A DNA stretch of 64,000 nt from Paralithodes platypus (taxonomy: Eukaryota > Arthropoda > Malacostraca > Decapoda > Lithodidae), in contig CM064505.1 in the NCBI GenBank assembly GCA_032716605.1, positions 45,128,062-45,192,061 on the forward strand, read 5' to 3'. The notes below the pieces were generated by a model that was not told where the DNA came from, made no database searches, and saw only the letters and a list, made by a program, of their open reading frames with translations. Every line of letters starts with the position of its first letter. The first letter of the stretch is position 1. Of the stretch, positions 34,905 to 43,884 are shown in pieces. The position numbers were made by a program, and so were the translations under genes.

Positions 34905-35423
34905 TCTGGCAACATCTTGAGACTATTTGTTGTTTCTGTTAGGGCTCTGTCTCGAGTCGGCCACTCCCAGCAATGGTGTGTGTGCCTGAGTATATACATA
35001 CATACATACATACATACTGTACATACATACATACATAGATCTTATAAAAGCACATCTCCAAAGCTGTCATATAAGAATTGTGGGAAAAAGTCCAGGGAAA
35101 AGGATTTGTAAAATACTGCCATAGCATTTTAATATTCACATGTATCCATAAAAAAACATTCCCCAGTGTAACTAAGCTTGTACTGAAGGATGAATAAAGA
35201 TTTATATTTTTTTTAAGAGATAATAAATAGAGGAATGAAAAACAAAGAAACAAAAAAGGTAAATGTGCCTAAAGGTATCCTACATTCATATAATGTTTGT
35301 AACAATTGGATATAAACTGTTGTGGGTTGTAATTTTGTGGAAAGCAACTCCAAGGAAGTTAATTCAAGAGAGTAGAAGTTCTAGGGATAAATATAATGAT
35401 GATAAGGAAAATGGTGACTGGAC

Positions 35424-35600
35424 AACTCAACCAGTAGACCATTTAAATCAGTAGCCTTCAACCAGTACAAACTCACCAATACTATTAGGTTAGGTTAGGT
35501 AGAGTTTGGTTACAACTTCATTTTGACACCTATTAAGTTGGCCCTGGTTGATTATGCACTGGTTGAGAAATACCACATGAAATGGTCTACTGGTTGAGTT
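35424..35600. mobile_element. Small MITE beside the exon C fragment (left copy)
   Basis: 177 bp with inverted ends AACTCAACCAGTAGACCATT and AATGGTCTACTGGTTGAGTT. Internal AACCAGT motifs repeat. The right copy is at 60551-60727. Superfamily unclear. Confidence 0.7.
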
Positions 35601-35637
35601 TGTCTGGGAACCATGAAAAATATAATGAAGATAAAAT

Positions 35638-35698
35638 GTGTCTCCGTTTGTGTGCCTCCGACTATTAGCTTGTATCGACCTATTACCCTTGACAGCTC
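35638..35698 (-). pseudogene. Duplicated fragment of Gga exon C (left copy)
   Basis: About 60 bp nearly identical to exon C: encodes ELSRVIGRYKLIVGGTQTET where exon C has ELSRVMGRYKLIVGGTQEET. It lies downstream of exon D, abutting the LINE 3' end. No acceptor at its start was recognised, so it is probably not an exon. The right copy is at 60763-60824. Confidence 0.85.
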
Positions 35699-35701
35699 CC
35701 T

Positions 35702-36092
35702 AGGCTGCCTGGCCGAACTGCCCTGTGTCCGTAAGGTAGGCCATGGCAACGATCGGGCTTTCCCACAGGGCTCTCAAGGAGTGTAGATTATGTTGTTGGC
35801 GAAAGCGATTGTGTAGAATGCAGTCTTCTATGATGTGTTTAATAGTATGGGGTGCTGTGTTACATCCTGGACAGGCGTCACCGACAGAGTCATCCAGTCT
35901 CTTCTGATAGCTCAGAAGAGCTGGATGGTGCCCACATCTCAGTTTGGCCAGGTGGACTCTGTCCTCGCGATGAATGGAGGACTCAGAAGGATGGATTTCA
36001 GGTCGTGCATGCAGCTGCGTGTTGTCTTTTGAGTGACTGGATGGAACGGCGAGTGATATGAGTATGGATGTGCTTTTGGAAACTGGTTGACA
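35702..36092 (-). pseudogene. LINE ORF2 C-terminus with CCHC finger (left copy)
   Basis: Reads HREDRVHLAKLRCGHHPALL, YQKRLDDSVGDACPGC and TIKHIIEDCILHNRF, the C-terminal C-x2-C-H-x4-C domain found in many non-LTR retrotransposons. It ends LTDTGQFGQAA and a stop. No RT palm is present. One extra T near 36030 shifts the frame relative to the right copy. It starts about 10 bases into the intron after Gga exon D. Confidence 0.8.
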
Positions 36093-36106
36093 TTGAAGGG
36101 ACTTAC

Positions 36107-36313
36107 TGTGAGGCGATGGCTGTGGGGACAACTGAGGCACTAAGGTGGGGGCCATGGCTGCAGTGTGGAGGGGAGGGACCAGAGGCAGGGTGGTGGTGTG
36201 GTGGTGGAGGAAGGGAAGATGCCCCAAGGTCCTTCCAGTAGTGAAGTATTGTTTGTTGCTTTCACTCGCTGGGGGAACCTCACCAATACCACGCAAGTCT
36301 ATTCCACCCAGAC
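36107..36313 (-). CDS. Gga: Gga exon D (left copy): hinge, internally frame-shifted
   Basis: Acceptor TTTTCTCAG and donor CTCACA|GTAAGTC. The exon starts GLGGIDLRGIGEVPPASES, followed in the intact copy by a Thr-rich run and a Pro/Ser-rich linker typical of a disordered adaptor hinge. Here compensating one-base differences (about 36195-36255) put the middle in the wrong frame while total length stays 207 bp. A LINE fragment starts only a few bases into the downstream intron. The exon is recognised by splice borders, phase and position, because hinge sequence is poorly conserved in this family. Confidence 0.8.
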
Positions 36314-36429
36314 CTGAGAAAATAATGAAGTGCCATATCATAAACAAGGACAAAAATGCAAATAATGTATGAATTCTAGTAAAGTAGGCCTTTGAAGACT
36401 TACAGTGGACTTTTGGGTAGGCGAGGGAT

Positions 36430-36600
36430 CATTGTAGTATGTATGCACCCCATGATACATACCATAAAGATACCTACCAGAACATACCCGGTACCATACA
36501 GAATATAAAAGAGACCTACCAGACAGACCATAAAGATCATAAAAAGACCAAACCAACATACCATAAAGCATAATAAAGACCTGCCAGACATACCATGAAG
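36430..36600 (-). repeat. Degenerate minisatellite built from the exon C donor region (left copy)
   Basis: Minus-strand units of the form ATCTTTATGGTATGT and CTGGTAGGTCT repeat about four to five times from the exon C donor (ATCTTCATGGTATGT) into the intron. The right copy is at 61555-61724. Confidence 0.75.
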
Positions 36601-36849
36601 ATCTGAGCTGAGTGTGGTTGGGTCCTGACTGGCTGGTGTGTCATCCTCTGGTGTTGAGAGGTCCAGTAAGATCTCTCCATCCTTCTGAGCCTCACCCCCA
36701 CCCAGGTCACCCCCCGCTGCCTGCCGTGGGGTACGAGTGGTGGTGGTTGGACAGCTCCCGGTGCTGTGTCTCCTCTTGTGTGCCTCCCACTATTAGCTTG
36801 TATCGACCCATTACCCTTGACAGCTCATCGTTGGCTTTTAACATATCCC
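36594..36849 (-). CDS. Gga: Gga exon C (left copy): end of GAT domain and start of hinge
   Basis: Acceptor TTATTTCAG and donor CATG|GTATGT. It encodes GDMLKANDELSRVMGRYKL, matching the last GAT helix of human GGA1 (ILQANDNLTQVINLYKQL), then an acidic hinge with EILLDLSTPEDDTP, a dileucine-rich stretch of the kind that binds clathrin. Length is 256 bp against 255 in the right copy: one extra C in a C run near 36710 breaks the frame after the GSGG residues. The intron just past the donor contains degenerate duplicates of the donor region. Phase 1 in and out fits exons B and D. Confidence 0.92.
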
Positions 36850-36944
36850 CTGAAATAATGTAAAACTTGTAAATTATACAAACCAAAACAGGAACGACAC
36901 AATATAAAGACAAAATAACTAAAACAAACAACACAAACAGGAAC

Positions 36945-37335
36945 CTGGTGATGGGCTGGTCTATCAGAGTGAGAACTGAGCGATCTCTGCCATACCCATA
37001 GCTTACTCTGACTGTTCCTTTTACTTATATATTTTCTAGATCTCAAGTGACGGCGTCTCTTCCGTGGATTGACCTCCCAATCTACCAAGATTGGAAGCCA
37101 AAGCGTCACATTTTACCTTTGCCCCTCAACTTTCTCTTCATAATTGCTGAGGGGCACAGGGCCCTGGGTGGGGCTTTGGTTTCCGGGCGTTTCCTCACCC
37201 TCCCCAGCTCCCCGCCATGGAGTGGCTTCGGTCACCCATGCTTTATTGTGGGGGCGCTCGGTTATGGCCTTGGCCTTGCTCGGGGCCTTGGGGCTGTTCG
37301 GCCAGGCAGCTTGGGGAACAGCAACAACAACAACA
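36945..37335 (+). mobile_element. SINE-AAC in Gga intron B-C (left copy)
   Basis: 391 bp, 14 bp target duplication ACACAAACAGGAAC (36931-36944, 37336-37349). It splits a copy of the R2 repeat, whose halves lie at 36858-36944 and 37336-37412. Confidence 0.9.
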
Positions 37336-37839
37336 ACACAAACAGGAACGGTATAATACATAGACAAAAGAACTCATCAAAATCACTATGTGGAAATAAC
37401 AATTTAGCAAAACAAATATGAAGTAATCAGGCTGACGTCACAGCACAAATTTTATAAACTTTATTCCTTATTTTTAATTGTAGTCAACCCTCGAATGTGC
37501 GGACTAATAGGGGGGAACCCATGCCGCACAATGAAAAGTCTGTATATGGCAAATAGAGTAAATAGGCCTAGGCTATATGATGTTTTCTAACCCTAACCCT
37601 TCCCGCACGGGCTCTCCATCCTAAGGACGTTGTTGAGATCCGGGTGATATGGCCGAAAAATGTATTTAATAGGCTACCCTTATCTTTGTTATTTTAACAG
37701 CTAGAAAACTCCCACGCATCTCTAGACGTACTGCTGTTTCCAATCTGTAGATTGGCATTGAGTAGAGCTCTCTAAGTCAACTGGTTCAGTTGTGATGACG
37801 ATATCCGTGGAGATTTTCGAGGCGATGTTAGCAATATGG

Positions 37840-38751
37840 TGGCACGGGCAGGCAATTTCCCGCCGAAATCGTGGAAATACGATAATGTAACCATAAGTAC
37901 TATATATATCTTATATACTTACCTTAATTCTTTATAATATTTCATAATAAACTTATATAAAACGAGTTATAATTTCAAATGAAAAATCAGTGTACCGGTA
38001 CCATTACCGAAACACGCGTGTGTGATTGTGTTCTTTTATTTAATAATTTTCATTTTAGTAAGCGTTGTTTCCACATAGCGATTTTGATAATTTAATTTGA
38101 CTTTATATTGTCCTTGTCCCAATTTTGGTTTGTTTAGTTTGCAAGTTTTACATTTTAATTGTTATGTCGGTTTGTGTGTGTGTGTGTTCTTTTCTTGTGT
38201 GGCTATGTCGGCCGTATCAGTAGGGAGTCTAAACCCGAGTTATTTATGTAGGCAACAAAATGTTATTATAATTATACTCTATGGAATGGAATTTAATTTT
38301 ACCAAATAATATCTATAATAGTAGGCTAAAAGCCAAAGACAAATCCATTAAACTTTGTTATTGTGTTATCTGCTAAAACAAATTTAGTGTTGAAAACACT
38401 AAATATTATTTGGTAAAATTCAATTAAATTCCATAGAGTATAGGCCTAATTATAATAACATTTTGTTGCCTACATAAATAACTCGGGTTTTTAGACTCCC
38501 TACTGATACGGCCGACATAGCCACACAAGAAAAGAACACACACACACACACAAACCGACATAACAGTAACACACGCGTGTTTCGGTAATGGTACCGGTAC
38601 ACTGATTTTTCATTTGAACTTATAACTCGTTTTATATAAGTTTATTATGAAATATTATAAAGAATTAATGTAAGTATATAAGAGATATATATACTTATGG
38701 TTACATTATCGTATTTCGACGATTTCAGCGGGAAATTGCCTGCCCGTGTCA
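37840..38751. repeat. Long inverted repeat (left copy)
   Basis: The left arm (37840-38312) pairs with the right arm (38402-38751); landmarks TGGCACGGGCAGGCAATTTC, ACACGCGTGT, GGTACCGGTAC and ACTCTATGGAAT mirror each other. An R2 fragment of about 135 bp (38026-38160) is present only in the left arm, so it was inserted after the inversion formed. The loop is about 90 bp. Confidence 0.9.
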
Positions 38752-38781
38752 CCGCCCGACCCGCCAAATACCGGACAACTT

Positions 38782-39323
38782 TTAAATTAACGGTCTTTTG
38801 CCCGATTTGTCCGAAAAGAGAAGAAAAAGAGGGGCAGAGAATGTGATGGTAGTCGTAGTTGACATCGCTAATTGGAAGTGAATATCCGACAAATCACAAC
38901 TTTTCAATAACCGAAACGCCAACACCTGATCTGGCAGTTCCATACCATGTTTCTTGAATCTATAATATCTTCTACCAAATTCCACCAAATAGTCAGTTAT
39001 CATCATCTCAGCGGGGCGCTTGAACGATTCAAATTCAGAATAAGCCATAAAGGCCCGTCTATTTGTATCTAGCATAAAAACAGAGTCTAATCTTGTCAGC
39101 AAATGTTCCATTCCTTTGTCACTCGCCAAGACTGTTGTATCTATTTCGCTGCTGACATCTCTAGCCCTGCCAGTCAATGTCAAATGAACCACCAATGCTT
39201 GCTTCTCCGGTGTCACACTCGTTAGTTTTCTGCCATACTTCTATATCTTTCTTCCACCTCTCATAGTCTTTTTCCGATGTCATTTGTGGAGGATTTTTAA
39301 TCACTGACGCCATATTTCGGTAA
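38782..39323 (-). pseudogene. LTR-retrotransposon gag-like fragment
   Basis: Reads MASVIKNPPQMTSEKDYERW and KKDIEVWQK, then in a second frame TPEKQALVVHLTLTGRARDV, FMAYSEFESFKRP, DYLVEFGRRYYRFKKHGMEL and LAFRLLKSCDLSDIHFQLAM. This resembles invertebrate retrotransposon gag proteins with the ERWKKDIEVW opening. The frame change at a run of four A is explained by one extra base. A TGGTAGCAGAGCG just upstream (about 39338-39350) resembles an initiator-tRNA primer site (TGGTATCAGAGC). No protease, integrase or RT follows. The right copy begins near 63906 and runs off the window. Confidence 0.7.
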
Positions 39324-40092
39324 AACTGCGAACTACGCTCTGCTACCACTGTTGAACTCACTTTGAATTCGCCTTATACCCTCGCTGTAGCACCGGCAGA
39401 GTTCCATATGCTGAGTATTGCAGGCAGAGTTGGCGGATAATACTTTGATTCATTATCCAGGGCGGGGTGAGCAAATTATATTCCAGTGCACTAATAAGCT
39501 TTGAGTGCTGACTCATTTCTTACTGCCTGGCCAGGACTTGACTCCCACTGTCAGCACTTCCATCCGCTATCATTACTCACGGTTCAACTGTCTTCCGACG
39601 CCATGACTCAGTTACTCATCGCCCTGCTCATGACGTCACAATATCGACGCTCCATATACGCACTAGTTTCCCGTGCCCCATTTGAATTAATTTGTTTTTT
39701 TATTCCACATTATTCTTATTGTACTTTCCCACTTATGTTGTGTATTTTCTCATAACATAATTACTTAATACCCATTTATCTAATTATTCTTATTATACTT
39801 TTTCCACTTATGTATTTTGTCATAACATATTCACTTTAATACCCAAGTTTCTAATTACTAAGACTAACATTTTGGGGACTTGTCCGCATCGGCTGTTGGG
39901 TCCGCACAAACCGAAGTCCGGTCAACTGGGGTCCGCTCATGCGAGGGGTCGACTGTCCTAAAATTAGAATATAAAGCGACAGTTCCCTATATTAATCCTC
40001 ACCGCTGCCACCTTTATTTCAATAGCTCGACGCGGCCAGTGCTGGACTTAAGTTATCAAATAGAGTGAGTAACAACTTCTGATAATACTAAC

Positions 40093-40272
40093 CGATACCA
40101 TCCTCTCTGTAATCCATCTCTGACACAAGGCGGTATAGGTTGGCCCGGAGTGAGACACACGAGGAATGAAGCTCTTGCATTAGGTCCAGGTCGGGTTGTG
40201 ACGCCGGACTCCTCCTGGTGTCGGGTCAACATCTTCGTCCAGTACCCGCACATTGTTTACTGCTGTCTCAAC
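40093..40272 (-). CDS. Gga: Gga exon B: middle of the GAT domain (one-base frame break)
   Basis: Acceptor ATCAG|GTTGAG and donor ATCG|GTTAGT. The exon begins VETAVNNVRVLDED, matching the human GAT stretch EEVNNNVKLLTEM. In another frame it continues DLDLMQELHSSCVSLRANL, matching SSEDLMKELYQRCERMRPTL. The length is 180 bp where phase 0 in and phase 1 out requires 181 or 178, so a base appears to be missing; restoring one C in the CCC run of the VDP codons gives a continuous frame. The phase-1 end fits exon C. This exon lies beyond the right-hand copy, so only one reading of it exists here. The frame break is probably a sequencing error, not pseudogenisation. Confidence 0.88.
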
Positions 40273-40413
40273 CTGATAGGATTAAGGAAGTGATTTAGGA
40301 ATTGTACATACTGTAATCAGAACTTTTAAATGTTTTCTGTTCGGGCTCTGTCTCGAGTCGGCCACGCCCAGCTATGGGGCATGTGCCTGAGCATTTTTTT
40401 TTTCTATATGATT

Positions 40414-40731
40414 CTATCTATCTACATATTGCCAGACGCCTTACTCCCCTTAATGAGGGTGGCCATACACAGAAGGCCCCCAAGTGGACCTATCACCTGT
40501 AGAAGGACAACCCATGCCAGTTTAATGAAGGACTTACAGGATTGCCACTCAATTTAGGACCTGTCCGACCCCGAGGCCCTCTATGTATATTTTTAGCACT
40601 ATTTTTCTACAGTGGTGTTCAGCTAGTCCATCCACTAACCTGTTTCACCCTTATGTAAACAGTACCAATTTGTATCAGGTTTAATCCCCTAGATGGGTTG
40701 CCGACCAAAGCTAACGAGTCCTATCTACCCG
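40414..40731 (-). mobile_element. SINE-GATA, diverged copy
   Basis: Same family by GCCAGACGCCTTACTCCCCT and the downstream sequence, with more substitutions than the copy at 22181. It abuts the repeat at 40735. Confidence 0.8.
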
Positions 40732-40734
40732 GAT

Positions 40735-40880
40735 GCAGGAGACAAAAGGCAGGTTACCTGTAACGAGTGCCTCCTCCAGAGTCAAGAGTTACAGTGAGCC
40801 AAATTCAAGGGACGTTGTGGTCAAAATGCCTGGACACATAAAGTTTAAGAGTTTAAGTCATAGAATGAAGGAAAGATTGC
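40735..40880 (+). repeat. S3 dispersed repeat
   Basis: Same family as 1-130, immediately after a SINE-GATA copy; both lie in the Gga intron between exons A and B. Confidence 0.6.
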
Positions 40881-41240
40881 TTGAGGGAGAGAGTTCCAGA
40901 ATTCACTAGTTGAGTAGAAAGACTGAGAAAATTTGCCAATTCTTGGATTGGCGAGTTGGACTGAATAGGAATTGGACTGTGTTGAAAGGCATGTGCCTCA
41001 CATTTTCCGCAAGGGAGGGGGTATGCACTGAGAGAGCTCTGAAGAACACTGATTACACATATAGACAAGGTAAAGGCTGACTACTGCCTCAGTGGGCTGC
41101 CCATTTTTAAAGATTTAATTCATTTTATGTTGAAGATATAATCTTACCTATCTATTTACCTTTATTAAAACAAATATAGATATTAGCTCAGAGCTGCTCT
41201 TTCAGGCATTTGGCATAGAGAGTTAGATTTTTTTTTTTAA

Positions 41241-41639
41241 CCCCTCAACAGGGATGTTTGTTGACATGACCTAGCTGCCAGGCGGGTATATTTACCGAAA
41301 ATGAGCTTCATTCCATGCTCTTTTTCATGCATAAACAAGAGCCAGAGCGTAATACAATTATATATCCGTGAATGGGCGATAATAGAGCTTTCTAATGATA
41401 CCTGAATCATCCTTGTACGACCACGGTTTATCCTGTAGCGATCGCGCAACTGGAAGTGAAAATACCCTAAAATAAGGTAATTTCCGTTTTTTCCTTATCT
41501 CGCGAGCACGAGTGTTTGTACAACCGGACTCTCTATCACAGCCCCTAATGTGCTCAAAATGCCGCCCGTCATATGCGAGCACCGGAGGATAGGCCATTTA
41601 TCTCTCGCCCGTCATATGACGGGCACCGCGGCTTGAGTG
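41241..41639. mobile_element. TTAA-type element sharing a segment with the piggyBac-like element
   Basis: 399 bp between TTAA (41237-41240) and TTAA (41640-41643), ends CCCCTCAACA and TTGAGTG. About 190 bp of its interior (CTCTTTTTCATGCATAAACA, CCAGAGCGTAATACAA, TACCCTAAAATAAGGTAATT) match 30735-30935 in reverse orientation. The next TTAACCCGG repeat begins at the same TTAA. Confidence 0.75.
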
Positions 41640-41859
41640 TTAACCCGGAAAGTGCGGGAAGACTCTTAAGAGTTTCCCCGGGCGACTGCGGGAAGACTCT
41701 TAAGATCCTGGGCCTTAAAAAATCCATTTAAAACACCCCCCATTTTTTTATTTTATTTTTTTTTTTTTGCCCTTGGCCCATGCCAAATATCACTCCTCCA
41801 CATCCCTTCCTTCCCCACTTTCCTCCCCTCCTTCAGTTATCACCTATTTTCCCTGTTAT

Positions 41860-43270
41860 TCCCTTATTCTGTGGTCTATTTTCGTGCTAACATTAGCGAG
41901 TTGGTAGCACGGCGTTGTCATCACTGTTACCAAGCGTGGGAAAGAGCGAGAGAGAGACTATTGCGTAACAGTGTCTCTCCAGACAAGGGGAGGGGAGGAG
42001 GGGAGGGAGGTTGCCTCAGCCATACATTATGTAACTCCCCGCCTCTTGTCATCGCCGCCGATTTTGACCACTCCAAACGCTGTTTCCACCTGTGTTTTAT
42101 GCTGTAACAGGTTAAATACCTTTATAATAAACCTAAAAGAGGCGCATATGGAGAAGTAGTAATGCTAAATTTTTATGGTAAAACTTATGTTTAGTGGATG
42201 GGACACAGCTCAAATACGTGCGCACAGGAGTCTTGTGTGGTGTCTCATAACCGTCCTATGCGCACGTCTTAGGTTAAGGAAGCACAGAGTTGTTTTGGAC
42301 TCTGATGCGTTGAGTGGTGATTGTATGATGGTGTTGCCTGCTTTTGGTTGGTATCATATCAATTGTGGTCTTCTTTCTGTCTATTATTTTCTATATTCTA
42401 TAGACTGTTTCATTCCAAAAAACCTATTTTTTAGGGATTCTAGGATTGGCTACAAAATTGTTGAGAGGGAACCTAGTGCAAAATAATTGAATATTCTAAT
42501 AATGTTACACTGACAATAAACTGAAGCCAGATTCAAAAAAACCTCCTAACTTAAGATTAATACCCTATGTACTGTAGACCGCAAGAGGAAAACTATGGGA
42601 GTGGCCCAGAATATAATTAGGCCATTAGCCTAACATTCAATCATAATAAAAACCATATATATTTAAATTAACCTTCTCGCTGTGTGCTTTATTGTTCTCA
42701 TCATCTTTTCTTAACCACGGACTTGATGAAACTATACAATATAGATAATACGTTTTAATGTATATGTGTACTGCATAGGGTGATTAACTGATTATAAGGC
42801 ACCAAACTCGAGCAGGTCAGTGAACCTTCCAGGGATGTCCACACTAAGTCATATGATAATGAGTTTGCTGGAACCTTATGTTTCATTTGGGGCCTCTTTT
42901 CCCTTACTGATTTTGTTTGGGGCCTTCAGTCTCCCTTCTGACCCGAGAGTACCGGTACTCGAGCTAACTCGCACACTCTCCTCCTCCTATTCCTTTCACT
43001 ACACCTAACACAGGCACTCCCACACGTTCCTTTCCAATACACCTTAAATCATTCAACGTACCTTGAATTTTGATCTCCTTGCGGTCTTTCAACTTTGCAG
43101 GGGACAATGGTTACCAGTCAGCTGTGCCTTTTGTCTCTTTCATGCACATAGAAAAAAAACAAGAATTTCTAACGAAAAAATGCTTCCTTTCCAACATTAT
43201 CGCATTGCTCATCTACTGAATATGCCTATCTCCAATTACAGTAACGGCAATGTATACATTAAAATGGTGG
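41860..43270. other. Gga intron upstream of exon B: no further exon recognised
   Basis: A CT-rich and G-rich patch (41980-42010) and short open frames of no known family. It lies between exons A and B; phases of A and B join directly, so no exon is expected. Confidence 0.6.
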
Positions 43271-43274
43271 ATAC

Positions 43275-43471
43275 CTCAACTATCCTCCTGCTGGTACGTT
43301 CCATCCTCCTCTCATCATCCTTGACCATGGACTTGATGAGAGCCTTTGCCTTGTGTAGGTCCCTCTGGGTTCTTGCTCTGTAAGAAGTTTCTGCAGGAGG
43401 CGGGACGTTTCCTCGTCCCTCGACATACGGCGTTGGGCTCGGTTCTTGGTGTCTGGGGCACTCTGTGTCTC
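43275..43471 (-). CDS. Gga: Gga exon A: start of the GAT domain (one-base frame break)
   Basis: GGA proteins are monomeric clathrin adaptors of the trans-Golgi network. They bind ARF-GTP (GAT domain), DxxLL cargo tails (VHS domain), clathrin (hinge) and accessory proteins (ear). This exon reads DEETSRLLQKLLTE and then, one frame over, DLHKAKALIKSMVKDDERRM, matching the known GAT start (human DEEKSKMLARLL followed by KLIKEMV). The two halves meet at a GGG run, where one missing G explains the shift; 197 bp is one short of 66 codons. The donor is GAG|GTATCC, phase 0, which joins exon B exactly. The acceptor TATCTAG is plausible but weaker. Upstream VHS exons would lie at higher coordinates and are not in this contig. 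Family assignment is firm; the 5' border is less so. Confidence 0.85.
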
Positions 43472-43784
43472 CTAGATACGGAGGGGTCGGTCCTGTTTCC
43501 AAGTAAAATCATAGACTGAAAAAATAAGTTTGCGGCCTAGCTGGCCGATTTTTTTTCTCTTCTTCAAAACAGCAAAAATTAGTAGGCGCCTACCGCGTCA
43601 GATTATTGGTCCTTTTCTTTTTCTTTTGTTACGTTTTTCTTGGCATTGGTCTGCTTTATTAGGCTCCTATGATCATCTGGGATCCAACAGCCCAATCAAT
43701 TACAAATTTATAGAAAATACTAAACCATACCAGTACTTATCATATCCTAGTTTGTAAAATTAAATCAACTCCCTGACAGCATTG

Positions 43785-43884
43785 NNNNNNNNNNNNNNNN
43801 NNNNNNNNNNNNNNNNNNNNNNNNNNNNNNNNNNNNNNNNNNNNNNNNNNNNNNNNNNNNNNNNNNNNNNNNNNNNNNNNNNNN
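43785..43884. other. Assembly gap of 100 N
   Basis: A run of exactly 100 undetermined bases, the conventional size for a gap of unknown length. Sequence to its right restarts at the equivalent of 18794 and follows the left contig for at least 20 kb. Confidence 0.99.

Larger units (their letters stand above)
37482..39955. mobile_element. Tigger-like element split by nested insertions
   Basis: Left end AGTCAACCCTCGAATGTGCG and right end CTCATGCGAGGGGTCGACTG are inverted matches of a Tigger-type terminus. Between them lie half of a CCCGCCCGGGC-type element, the long inverted repeat and the gag-like fragment. No Tigger transposase was recognised inside. Confidence 0.6.

Noticed and set aside
35484..35502. 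TTAGG repeats suggesting an arthropod telomere
   Set aside because: Only about three TTAGG units inside a MITE; too short to mean a telomeric tract.
42175..42486. 103-codon open frame
   Set aside because: No family resemblance, no flanking splice logic, and it lies inside the Gga intron between A and B.
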